The notes below the pieces were generated by a model. It had not been told where the DNA came from, ran no database searches, and was given only the letters and a program-made list of their open reading frames with translations. A stretch of DNA of 64,000 nt from Lycorma delicatula (lineage: Eukaryota; Arthropoda; Insecta; Hemiptera; Fulgoridae), in contig NC_134456.1 in NCBI RefSeq assembly GCF_047948215.1, positions 81,732,515-81,796,514 of the forward strand, read 5' to 3'. Position numbers and translations under genes: made by a program. Below, in pieces: positions 13,158 through 22,900 of the stretch; position 1 is the stretch's first letter, and every line of letters begins with the position of its first letter.

Positions 13158-13903
13158 GAGGGTTTTTTCAAGGTCCAATCGGTCACAAAATAAAAACCTG
13201 TGCAACAATCAGATGAACCTTTGCGCATATGTGTTGCACAGTGTCTCTAGTATGGCTTCAATCATGCCGCATCACTTCGTTTAGTTCTGAACACGCAGCT
13301 AGCATGTAAACATGTTATAACAATAGCATCTCCCACCAAGTGTGAAATGCGTGCGGTAATTCAATTTCTTCAGGTTAAGGGGTGTAATGCGGCTGAAATT
13401 CATTGAAGAATAAGTAATGTGTACAGTGAAACTTCAATGAGTGACAGCAAAGTGTGACAATAGTGCAGGAACTTTAAAGCAGAACGTACAGAAGTTCATG
13501 ATGCAGGCAGTCGGGGAAGGAAGCGAGTGTCAACCGATGATCTCGTTGAGCGAGTGGATGAGGCAATTCGAGAAAATAGTCTGTTCACAATTTAACATTG
13601 TCTGTATTGAGTGACCCTTCAACATCTATGAAGGGCAATTCAGAATAAGCGGAGAGGAATGTTGTCATCAGGCATTGTCTTTCTCCATGACAATGCTTGG
13701 CAGCACACTGCAACTGTAATAAAGAAGCTCCTGCAGCGTTTTCATTGGGAAGTGTTTGATCACCCACCATACAGCCCGGACTTGGCTCCACCCGATTTTC
13801 AACTCTTTGCTCACATGAAAAGCTGGCTAGGAGGACAACATACAACATTTTGGCACAGACATCGAGCTGCAGACCAGCATAGAAACATATCTGAAAATCC
13901 CAT
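13158..13903 (+). mobile_element. Internally deleted and end-truncated mariner
   Basis: The left end GAGGGTTTTTTCAAGGTCC matches the inverted end of the longer mariner at 57599-58906. The copy keeps the 5' leader and the helix-turn-helix coding start. It then jumps, with about half a kilobase missing, to the catalytic region: FLHDNAW (second Asp) and PPYSPDLAPPDFQLF (third Asp), followed by MKSWLGG. The right inverted end is absent; similarity stops near 13900. The copy is non-autonomous and dead. It sits inside an older Tc1-like relic at 12330-13150. Confidence 0.75.
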
Positions 13904-14089
13904 CTCTTTCTGCCTCCAAATACCTCTCAGAGATATATATGTGCAACTAACAAACTACTACTAATCCAAAAGGATAAAAAAACATATTAACAACAAATAA
14001 AATGCATAACATAAAAACCAAGAACTTAAAATTTGAACAGTGTCAATCTCACAAGTTACTAAATTTGAGAATGAAATACATTTCAAGTA

Positions 14090-14780
14090 TACACAGAGGG
14101 AGGTAACTTCTTTATTACACAAATGATTTCTGGGCACGGGACATTTGAACATTACCTCAGCAGATTTGGTAGACGTGATTCTCCCTGTTGCATGTTTTGT
14201 AGCAGGGAGGACACAGTAGAGCATACCATATTTTAGTGTGAAAAATGGCAAATCCAAGCAGGTATTGAAATATTAAGACCTGAGAACCTGGTGTCCTTTA
14301 TGCTGGCCTCTGAAAATAACTGGAGGGCTTTTGACACATTTTCAATAAAAGTGTTACGCGCTAAGGGGAGACATTGTGGCTTTTAGTGTAGGGAAGGGTG
14401 GACAGTACCATCTGTGAGGGCCAGTGCCGGTTCTGGTGAACGGGTGGGGACTTTGAGGAAGATTACTAAAACGGGGAAATAAAATACAGACACCCGGCCA
14501 CTGGATGGGATTCTGGGAACAACATAGTTGGCCCTGGTTCCCTTCCCCAGTGGTTAGAGGCTGGCATGATTTTAGATCGAAGGACAGGAATGACGTAGTC
14601 GGGATTGGTTACCCCCTCTTGGGGATTGGAGGCAGGCAAAGAAAGAAAAGATTCACCTGGGGGGGGTGTACTTAACTGCTGATGGGTGGGGAGGCCCCCT
14701 TAGAATTTAAGGACGCTTCCCTAGGCAGATATTTACTAACTGTATTTCCAGCTCAGGGGAGTAGGGATTAAAATAAAAAA
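14090..14780 (+). mobile_element. 5'-truncated R1-clade LINE: ORF2 C-terminus and 3'UTR
   Basis: The frame 14127-14375 reads SGHGTFEHYLSRFGRRDSP, a Cys-rich cluster (CCMFCSRED), TVEHTIF, a stop, CEKWQ, and LRPENLVSFMLASENNW. This is the typical order at the end of R1-clade reverse transcriptase ORFs (zinc-knuckle C-terminus, then W..R, then the PENLV..ML motif). One in-frame TAG marks decay. About 400 bases of comparatively GC-rich 3'UTR follow, ending in A-rich sequence near 14770. Endonuclease and RT domains are absent. Confidence 0.65.
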
Positions 14781-15167
14781 GTAAACATACAACAATGATA
14801 TAATTTATTATTTGATTACATATTTAAGGATTTACCAATTTTTTTAAGAATTGCAGTAGTGCATGTCGTATGCAGTAGCAACAGTGCTGCAAAGAAACCT
14901 TTGAGAAAACCATTTCTATATTATGAAAGTGAATTAATAATTTTAGATTATCACATTTTTATACAATTTTAACAACTTCAAACTAGTAGACTTAATATCT
15001 TGAGCTGGAATTAAGTGAATTGAATATAAATATTGTAATGATTTATTCTGACTTGAACAAGCCACCCTTGTTCCTGTTGTCAAGCAACAGGAGTTCTTGA
15101 CAAAATTCCTAAACCATTTAACACATATGTGTTCAAACAATTTTCATTTATCCCACCACTACAAGAC
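14781..15167. other. Intergenic stretch between LINE 3' end and SINE piece
   Basis: No coding or repeat signature is recognised. The open frame at 14943-15140 on the minus strand resembles nothing I know. Confidence 0.4.
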
Positions 15168-15230
15168 ATTTCATCCTCTGAAGTAATACCTTACAATGGT
15201 TTGGAGGCTAAACACAAAAAATAAAAAGCA
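15168..15230 (+). mobile_element. 3' end of the tRNA-derived SINE family
   Basis: CATCCTCTGAAGTAATACC, GGAGGCTAAACA and an A-rich tail match the 3' end of the fuller copy at 60242-60505. The tRNA-like 5' part is missing. Confidence 0.65.
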
Positions 15231-16431
15231 GTGAATAATAATTACACAAAAAGCAGACAACAAAAATGAAATACTTTTCTAGCATTGGTTATTTATCCTT
15301 AAAATAGTAGAAAAATAATGATAAATGAAAATAAAACAAATTTTTTTAAGTCAGTATTTTTAAATTTTCTTTCAGTTCTCCCACCCAAGTATTTTTTTTG
15401 TCACTTTCACTATCAATATGCCTAGGAAGACAAAAAAAGGTTTAAAAAAGGTTTTAAAAAAATATGCAATAGATAGCTTTTTGTTAATATATTTATTTAT
15501 TTACCATATAAATGACTTATCTAGGTGCTGATAATACTTTGTTGTGATTCTATAGCTAAAAACAAGAAAAAAGTTCATAAAAACATACATCAGAAAAAGG
15601 TTCGTTAGCCTAGAAACAATTAGCCCTGCTTTCTGCTCCCTCTGCGAAATTAAAATTTTTGAAATACAAATAGAGGTAAATTTGATGCTTCCTTATGATT
15701 TTTGATCTAAGAAACTGAATAAAAGTGGTCCCAGACCTCTATCTCACTTAAGTTTTAAAAAACGAAGTTAAACACGAAAATGTTTTGTCAAAAAATACAC
15801 TTTTTAAGGTTTGTAATAAAATAACTTTGTGAATTTATCAATAAACAAAAATTTCTAGTTAACTTTGCAAAGAATTTAATTCCGAGAAAATTAATAAATA
15901 ATGCCAATTAAAATTAAACACAAATTGTATAGGAAAACTGATACGACTTTAAGTTTAGATTTAGACTTTAGATAAGTCGTTAGATAAGTTGTTTTGGGAT
16001 ATGGAATCCTGCGATTCGAAAAATATATTTCATATTCTACTGCAGCAGCTGTAAAATTACCATTACACATACCCAAAATGAATACCATTTTTTACCTCAA
16101 TTTATTGGTTTTTACCACAGAATTTTTCAAAACTTACTGCAGATACGGCTCCAGAACCTATTTTATTCGATTTTTCAGGTCATATACAATAACAGATCAT
16201 TAATTCTGCAACTTAATTAGCATTCTAAAAATTTCAGTGCAACCTCATTTTACCGGGGTAGCTGAAATCCAAGCGAAATCGTTCACTAGCCATCTTTCAA
16301 CTTAACAAAATAAGCATTTTAGGACATCTGTTTATATGAACTTTTTTCATTATTTTCACAAGTAGAATAGGTTATTAAAGTCTCAAGAGGATTTCGTGAT
16401 ACCTACAAACTCACAGTCACACACTCCCTCA
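15231..16431. repeat. AT-rich DNA with a probable dispersed repeat
   Basis: The part near 16220-16360 (GCTGAAATCC, GCGAAATCGTTCACTAGC and flanks) shows patchy same-order similarity to 50050-50150 (ACTGAAATCAGGGTGAAATC, TTTGCTAGCTG). That suggests a repeat family present at both places, but the borders are unclear. Nothing else is recognised here. Confidence 0.3.
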
Positions 16432-16466
16432 TTCTCTCTCTCTCTCTCTCTACATATATATATATG
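16432..16466. repeat. Compound microsatellite abutting the R1-type LINE
   Basis: A CT run passes into ACATATATATATATG and is directly followed by the GC-rich LINE start. It is almost the same as the array at 12881-12919. Confidence 0.75.
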
Positions 16467-17313
16467 TCGCCGAATGGCTTCGACAACACGAGGCCCTTAA
16501 TAACCTTGTAGTAGCCCTGAGAAGGGCTGTTCCCTCAGCAGTATGGGTCCTCACAACAGCGTGGCAGTTGTGGGCCCCAGAGTCCCGCAGTGTCGGGTCG
16601 GTGTCGATCGTCCTTCGCCAGCGAGGATGAGGCGGTTCTCCCCGAGCGATCCCACACTGGGCCGGCTCCTGCTGCTGGATTCGCCGGCCAGGGCGATTGA
16701 AGCCCGGCGAGCTAGAGCGGGAAAGTAGCGTCTACGTCCCTCGGCGGGGATGTTGGCATCCGCCAGGAGGTCCTACGTTGAGGCGGCCAGGGAACTTCTA
16801 TCTTCTTCTTCTTCTTCTTGGTCTTCTCCAGGTGGTGGTGGACGATGAATTAAAAATTCACTTTCGTGCACGCTCTTTTATTGGAGCCTAAGATTGTTGG
16901 GACCGCCGCGCCACTATGGTGGGAGAACTGCGCGGCGGGAATGACGCTGTACCAGCGCGTACGTATAGTGTGCTCCATATGACAGCTGAGCTGCTACCGC
17001 GTTCGTCCGCCGATATTAAATTAGTCATATATGTGGTATACTCTGGCCCCTATGATGCGGACAGAGTAATGTTGCGCTGAGACACTTTTTCTGTTGTGAT
17101 TTGAGCTGTTGTCAAATGTATACCTTCGACAGTACCAGGCTAATTCGATTCTGAGATCATTAGCAACGGTAGCGTCATTTGATTGAAAGAGACTCATCAA
17201 TCATTCTTGTTTGCGCTGTGCAAGGCGCAGTAAGACGTGCCTTAGACAGTAAGCTGTGCAAGTATCGCAACAAGCAATACTTGTTCGAGCACTCGCCTCA
17301 TCGCGGCGAATAG

Positions 17314-18395
17314 GTGGCAACGACTGCTAGTCGTAAGACGGGCTCCTCAGAGGACGAGGTAAGCGACGCGATGGACACGGGGGCATCCACTCAGGTGCGG
17401 TCCTTCTCAGTAGTCGAGGCGTTTAAGAAAGCGAAGGGCATACCCGGTAGTTCTGCCCCGCTGGCTAAACTAGTCCAGGGGGATCTGGACTACTTAGAGT
17501 TCATCACACTTCCCGGCGGAGTCAGTGCAGGAGCGAGGAAGACCATTCTTCCCCGCTTTGCTAAGGTTAGGGAAGCTTTTGTGGCGATAAGTGAGGGTTT
17601 TGAAGCTTTGGCCTCCAAGCCCAAGGGAGCTAAGGTTGTTCCCAAGGTGATCCAAGCCCCAGCACAGCCCAGGCGCTACGTTGATGTGCTGAAGACCAAG
17701 TGAGAGGCCAGCAAGGCGGCTAAGAAGCCGGAGGTCCTGTTCGTCAACAAGGCAGAGGGCTCGAAGACCACGAGCCAAGACCTTAAGCGTGATTTCCGGG
17801 TAGCCCTTCGTGGTGACCGGAATCACCTGAAGATTAGGAACATAAAGGAGACCAGCAAAGGGCTGGTAGTTGTTGCAGAAAATAAGGGATGGTCCAAATC
17901 ATCAAGGACTCTCCGGCGGTCAAGAAGCTTGAGGTCAAGGTAGACCCCAAGTGGTTGAGAAGGCCCCGTGTTATAGTTTATGACACAGAGCGGAGCCTCT
18001 CCGATAACGAGGTTCTGTCTCTCATCTGAGAGCAGAACACTGATTTGGACGGGGCCTCGTTCAAGGAGCAGTGTAGGCTCATCTTGAACACTAGAAAGCG
18101 TGATGCCCCACGGTATCACGGCGTATTCGAGTTAGGGACTAGTCTCCATCAGACGTTCGTGACGGAGGGACGAATCTTCGTTGATGTTGCATCCTGCCGC
18201 GTCAAGGAATACCTTGACGTGCAGCACTGCTTCAAATGTTGTAGGTTTGGCCACAGAGCCAAGTTCTGTAAGTATGCGTCGGTCTGCGCGCATTGTGGCG
18301 AGGAGGGCCACAAGCGTGGCGACTGTCCACAGAAAAAAGAGGCTCCGTCTTGCAAAAACTGTAAAAGGTTGCTCAAAAGTCATAGGCACTCTTAA
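17314..18395 (+). pseudogene. R1-type LINE ORF1 (gag-like, three zinc knuckles), broken
   Basis: The first frame (17314-17703, opening on GTG) encodes a Ser/Lys-rich gag-like start and stops at TGA. Similar sequence continues in another frame, and the C-terminal part is in a third frame at 18045-18395. There, CFKCCRFGHRAKFC and CAHCGEEGHKRGDC are two complete CX2CX4HX4C knuckles; CKNCKRLLKSHRH begins a third. Three knuckles at the end of ORF1 are typical of R1-clade elements, where they bind the element RNA. At least two frame breaks make it non-functional. Confidence 0.7.
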
Positions 18396-18459
18396 TAGCA
18401 AGGAGGGTGGTTGTTACTTGAGAGCGGTTGAGATGTACTTCAATTCTCTCGATGGTAAG

Positions 18460-18960
18460 GTTCTGTAAACTTAATGCCCAGGGAGCCTATGCGGTCCAAG
18501 TTGAGCTAAATGAGGTTGTTGAGAAACGGAGCCTCGATGTTCTCCTTCTACAGCACCCGTGTGTGGTTAAGCGTGATCTGCCAGGTTTTACAGGCTGGAA
18601 TAAGTTTTTCGTTGTGATAGAAAATCACGGTTAAGCTTGCCGTGAATGTTTTGGACCTGGCTATAATTAGTTCGTACTTTCAGTACAGAGATCCCACTGA
18701 ACAGCATTTGGAAAGATGGTATAGAATTGTTAGGCTGGTAGCGGGTTGTCCTATTCTTATAAGAGTTGATGCGAACGCCAAATCGCTTCCTTGGCATAGT
18801 GGGATCACGGATGACGGCGGTAAATTAATTAAAGGTTTCATCGCGCAGCATCAGTTTGATGTTTTCAATGTTGCCGGCGAGTTGAGTACCTTCGCCGATG
18901 CAGTTGGTTTGTGGAGGGTTGCGAGTTTTTACTCGCAGCCTGGTCGAGGTCCCATTAGAT
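18460..18960 (+). pseudogene. R1-type LINE ORF2 endonuclease, broken
   Basis: The reading LNAQGAYAVQVELNEVV...DVLLLQHP matches the R1 APE-endonuclease start, but the catalytic Glu of the usual LLLQEP is His here. After a frame break come AIISSYFQYRDP and ILIRVDANAKSLPWHS (the GVDANA motif), then IAQHQFDVFNVAGELSTF. The expected C-terminal endonuclease motif is lost at another frame break near 18900. The enzyme would nick target DNA to prime reverse transcription; this copy cannot. Confidence 0.65.
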
Positions 18961-19362
18961 GACCTGGCAGAGAATTTCTCTTCTGCGGTATTTGAAGCCG
19001 CTGAACACTCTATCCCTCGGAGTACGGGTCGAGAGACAGCAACTGGATGGTGGACTGAGGAATTAACTGCGATAAAGCGGACCGTGGGCCGGCTCAGAAG
19101 AGCCGCACAGCGTGCGGGTGATCCTGATCAGCGTGTGGTCTTGATTATGGATTATCGTCGGAAGAGGACCGAGTATTTTCATAAGATTAGGTTTTCTAAA
19201 CGAGATTGCTGCCGCTCTTTTGTTCAAGAGCAGGGGAATAAGGATCCTTGGAGAGTTGTTTATCGAGTTCTTGGTCATAAGCGGGAAAAGGACATTCTTC
19301 TGTCGGCTCTCTCGACTCAAAGTGGTGTTGTTATAGATAATGATCGTGTCTTCATTCATTAG
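18960..19362 (+). pseudogene. R1-type LINE ORF2 linker region before the missing RT
   Basis: An open frame reads WWTEELTAIKRTVGRLRRAA and later RFSKRDCCRSFVQEQGNKDP, WRVVYRV. This is the conserved stretch between the endonuclease and RT domains of R1-clade LINEs. A stop follows, and the RT domain is absent, replaced directly by 3'UTR-like sequence. Confidence 0.6.
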
Positions 19363-19715
19363 ATGGACGATCTACTTCCAGATTACCGAGGTTGGTGATA
19401 CCTCGTGTCATCGACGTGTCCGAAGGGAAGTTGTAGGGAGGCTCCTTTACTAGGATTGGAAGTGCGACCAATGTTAATTTGTTATGTCTTCTTTTTTCTC
19501 ATGTTTGACTTGTGACAATTTTTTTATATTCACTAGCTTGTTAACCATTTAATTTTATTGTTATATTTTTATTATACTATACTGTGTTTAAACTTTTATA
19601 TGGTCTTGGGAGGTATCACTGGATGCCTACCTTTGATGTCATTTTTACTGTACAGTTAATTTATAGTTTCATTGTTTTGGTAACCGATTGTAAATAAAGC
19701 AATACACACAAAAAA

Positions 19716-19951
19716 AATAAAAAATTTTTTATACTACAGAACTTTATGAAATCATAGTGGCAGGTAGTGCTAATTGGCGGGAAGTAGATACCGGTAGATA
19801 ACCGAACTTCGTTTGTATAGTTTCTTAGTTGTGTTTGTCAATTTTTGTTTTCATGAAATTCTTTATTATCTTAAGATTCTATCGACAGTGTGTGATAAGT
19901 AAAAGCGCTTTAGTTGGTTTCATTATTGTTGTTATTAGGTTTTGCGTAGTG
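19716..19951 (+). promoter_or_regulatory. Putative TONSL promoter and 5'UTR
   Basis: These 236 bases separate the LINE tail from the proposed TONSL start codon. They include an E2F-like site at 19774-19783. No TATA box was convincing. Unless a further 5' noncoding exon exists upstream, transcription of TONSL must start here. Confidence 0.4.
19774..19783 (+). promoter_or_regulatory. E2F-like site upstream of TONSL
   Basis: TTGGCGGGAA holds the GGCGGGAA core of E2F/DP sites and starts 178 bases before the ATG. GC-rich strings like this are rare in the surrounding AT-rich DNA. TONSL acts in S phase, so E2F control would fit; this is inference. Confidence 0.45.
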
Positions 19952-19970
19952 ATGGAAAATAAGATTTATA
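19952..19970 (+). CDS. TONSL: TONSL coding exon 1 (start, very short)
   Basis: ATG plus five codons and one base (MENKIY, then a split codon) are followed by a good donor, GTACGT. Joined to exon 2 the start reads [15 protein letters not shown], which fits the short charged N-terminal helix of TONSL proteins. The choice rests on phase, donor quality and this resemblance, not on transcripts. Confidence 0.55.
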
Positions 19971-22900
19971 GTACGTATATGTAGGTTATGTTTTTGATAA
20001 AATGCATGTCTGAAAATTTATGGATGTCTATTTTTATGCACAACAAAAAAAGATATCTTTATCCGCTGACATAAATTTGTAACATTCTTTGCATTATCTC
20101 AAATTTTATTTATTTTAATCTTACGATACTAACAGGTAAAACTGTTATGATGCTAAAGCTATTACTAGAAAAAACTTAGTTTTTCTAGTTTCAGAAACGT
20201 TCATAATGATATATTTTACTTGTCATAATTCTAGTGTTTTTCTCATTAAAAAATATACCATTTTTTTGAAGTAAAATTTTTATTTCAGCCAGAGATGCGG
20301 TTTTTCACTAAATTTAGCCGATTGAAATTTATCTCAAATGTATATGTGACACAAATGTACAACATTTACATTTTCATCATAACACATTTTATTTTCTATT
20401 TTATTGCAGTTACATTTGTATTTGTAATAATATCACAAAAATGTGTTTGTATATTTCTTATTTTTAAAACAATTCTTAGAGTTAAAGAAAATGAATTTAA
20501 AAATAATAAAATTTAAATTATATTGTAGAAAATAAACTTTTGATATAATTTCTTTGCAGATTTAGGCAATGTGTGTGTAGTTCTTCCAGTTAGTTACCTT
20601 TATACAGTCTTGTGTCAGTTACAGGTTTATTAGAATTTTTTAAATTTAAATAAAAATCAACTGCTGGAAATACTTCAAAATTTTGTTAAGCGCCATTTCA
20701 CACTTTTAGTGCAATTTTTAAGTGATTAAAAAAGTTGTACCTAACATTAAAATAAGTAATGCTTTATAATGTTATGTTAAGTAATAATATAAGTTGATCA
20801 CACACTTAACAATTATGAATTTAAGCTGGGTTCTGTTTGATCATATAATGTTTTGATTGTATCTAATTTGTGTGTTTAGTAAAGAGTTATTAATGAAAAT
20901 ATGTACTTAAAGATACATAAATTTCAACAATTATTCATTTTATTTTTATGTGAATATTGAACGAGAAAAGCCAAAGAGGCCCAGATATGATCACCATGAT
21001 TGATTTCCTTACTTAGTCAACATATAGAAAATCTGAAAAGAATCAAAATAATTTTTATTTTCATTCTTTGAAGGCTGAAAGTAATTATGAATAATTTAAA
21101 TTAAGGCTTGGGTTGGTAAGGGGATCTCTGTAGAATTTGAGTATTTTAAAACTCTAATTTTTTTTGTTAAACTGAAAGGGCATAATGAACAATAGTACCT
21201 GGGTAGGCAACTCTGTTCAAACTTTAAGAATTTTACCCGTTCTCAAGAAATATGACAGTTGGAAAAAGAGATTGATTAACCAAAGCATTCAGTTTTGAAT
21301 TAAACAACATTCTTAAAGGTTAAGGTTGATAATGATGAGAGAATTGCTTGGTGAATATTTGACAATTTTTTCAGAAGGTAGAATACATTTTTGAAATTCA
21401 GTTCCAGTATTGAATTATTTTAATTTTTTTAACTGATGGGGTTGTGGTTATGAGCTCTTTGGAGACCATGAAGTTGTGAATTTTTTCTTCTTTTGCATGA
21501 TTTATTAACTTTTTTAAAAGTATTGAACGTACTTTGAGAAAGAATGGTTTGAATATTTCAATCCTTATATTCTACATTCAACTCCTTTAAATGTTTTGTT
21601 TTTTCCATGTCTGGGGTTAGAGCTATTGGAGGCAAAAGGCTTGATCCACTTGAACATCTATGTGGACTTTTTTTAACTGCTTTTTAAAGCAGTTAAAAAT
21701 ATATTTTATTTTTAAACATATTTTGGTTGTAAAGTATAAATGATCTCTTAAATGTTTTACATAAATGTAACATGGATAGATGATAAACTTAATCTTTTTT
21801 CAACCTGGTAGTTCTATCAAACTGATATATTCCTTGAAAATAGAATGATATGAAGCATGATAAGATATCATTGGACTAAGACATTCTTAATTTACTGGTT
21901 CCCATAGATCACAAAGTTTAATTACACTGAGTGCTGTGTTTACTGCAATTCATTGTTTATTAGTAACTTCTTTTTTTTTTTAGAATTGAGGGGAAAAAAG
22001 GAAAAAGCATATACAGACTCCAATTATGAACAGCTATATAGATTTTGTGTTGACTTGGCGCAGATTTTTTTGGAAGCTGAAGATTATAATAATGCCCTTA
22101 TTGAATTTAAGGTAAATTGTTAAATTATATTGTAAATTATTAACTATAGTTAATATGAACATAATTGTACTTTGTGGTTTATGGTTTTGTTGATTACAAA
22201 TTTAATTTTATGCACGCATGAAGGTTACTCAAAAAAATAAAATTAATTATTTAGGTTTTTTTTAAGATAACATCTTGAAAACATCAATCTCCTTCAAAAT
22301 ACTGGCCATTAGTTGATGTGCACTTGTCCCAGTGGTTTTTCCACTGTTCGAAACATATTTTTTTGTAATCTTTTAAACTAATGATGTTAAGTGCCTCCAG
22401 CGATTTTTTTTCTTCTATATCCTGAAAAAACTTTCCTTTTAGGTTATTCTTCATTCTTGGGAATAAGAAAAGGTTGTAATGGGCTAGGTCGGGCGAGTAA
22501 GGGGTTGAGAAACCATTTTCATGCCATTTTTCATCAAAAACTGGTTGATTTTCAACTGTAAGGGAAAATGCTTTGTCATGTTGAAGTAGCCAGTACCCTG
22601 AACACCACAATTCAGATCACTTTTTCTCACTGCTTTACACAGTCGCTTCAGTATTTGCCGATGGTAATGTTGGTTCACTGTGGTGCCCTGAGGAACAGAT
22701 TCAACATGAACAACTCTTTAATGATGAAAAACAAACCATTATGAACATCACATTTGATTTCACTTTTCATGCTTTTTTTTTTGGTCGGCCAATGAAGTTG
22801 TTTTCCACTGGTTGGATTGCTGTTTTGTTTTAGGGTCATAGCCGTAACACCAAAATTCATCCTCTGTTATGACTTTTGACAAAAAATGTGGGTCAATTTG

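Larger units (their letters stand above)
16467..19715 (+). mobile_element. R1-clade LINE, RT-deleted and decayed
   Basis: This is a GC-rich island in AT-rich surroundings. It has a 5'UTR (16467-17313), an ORF1 with CCHC knuckles (17314-18395, broken), a broken ORF2 beginning with an APE-type endonuclease (18460-18960), a linker region (18960-19362), a 3'UTR, AATAAA at 19693-19698 and an A-rich tail. No reverse-transcriptase motifs (FxDD) are present between the linker and the 3'UTR, so the RT has been deleted. Frame shifts and stops occur throughout. It is inserted after a CT/TA microsatellite and ends about 235 bases before the TONSL start codon. No target-site duplication was identified. 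Confidence 0.75.

Noticed and set aside
16543..16891. GC-rich open frames as host exons
   Set aside because: They lie in the 5'UTR of an R1-type LINE and match no protein; the composition follows the element.
20295..20516. 73-codon open frame in TONSL intron 1 as an exon or microprotein
   Set aside because: Low-complexity Phe/Ile-rich AT-driven frame, no splice borders in TONSL phase and no family resemblance.
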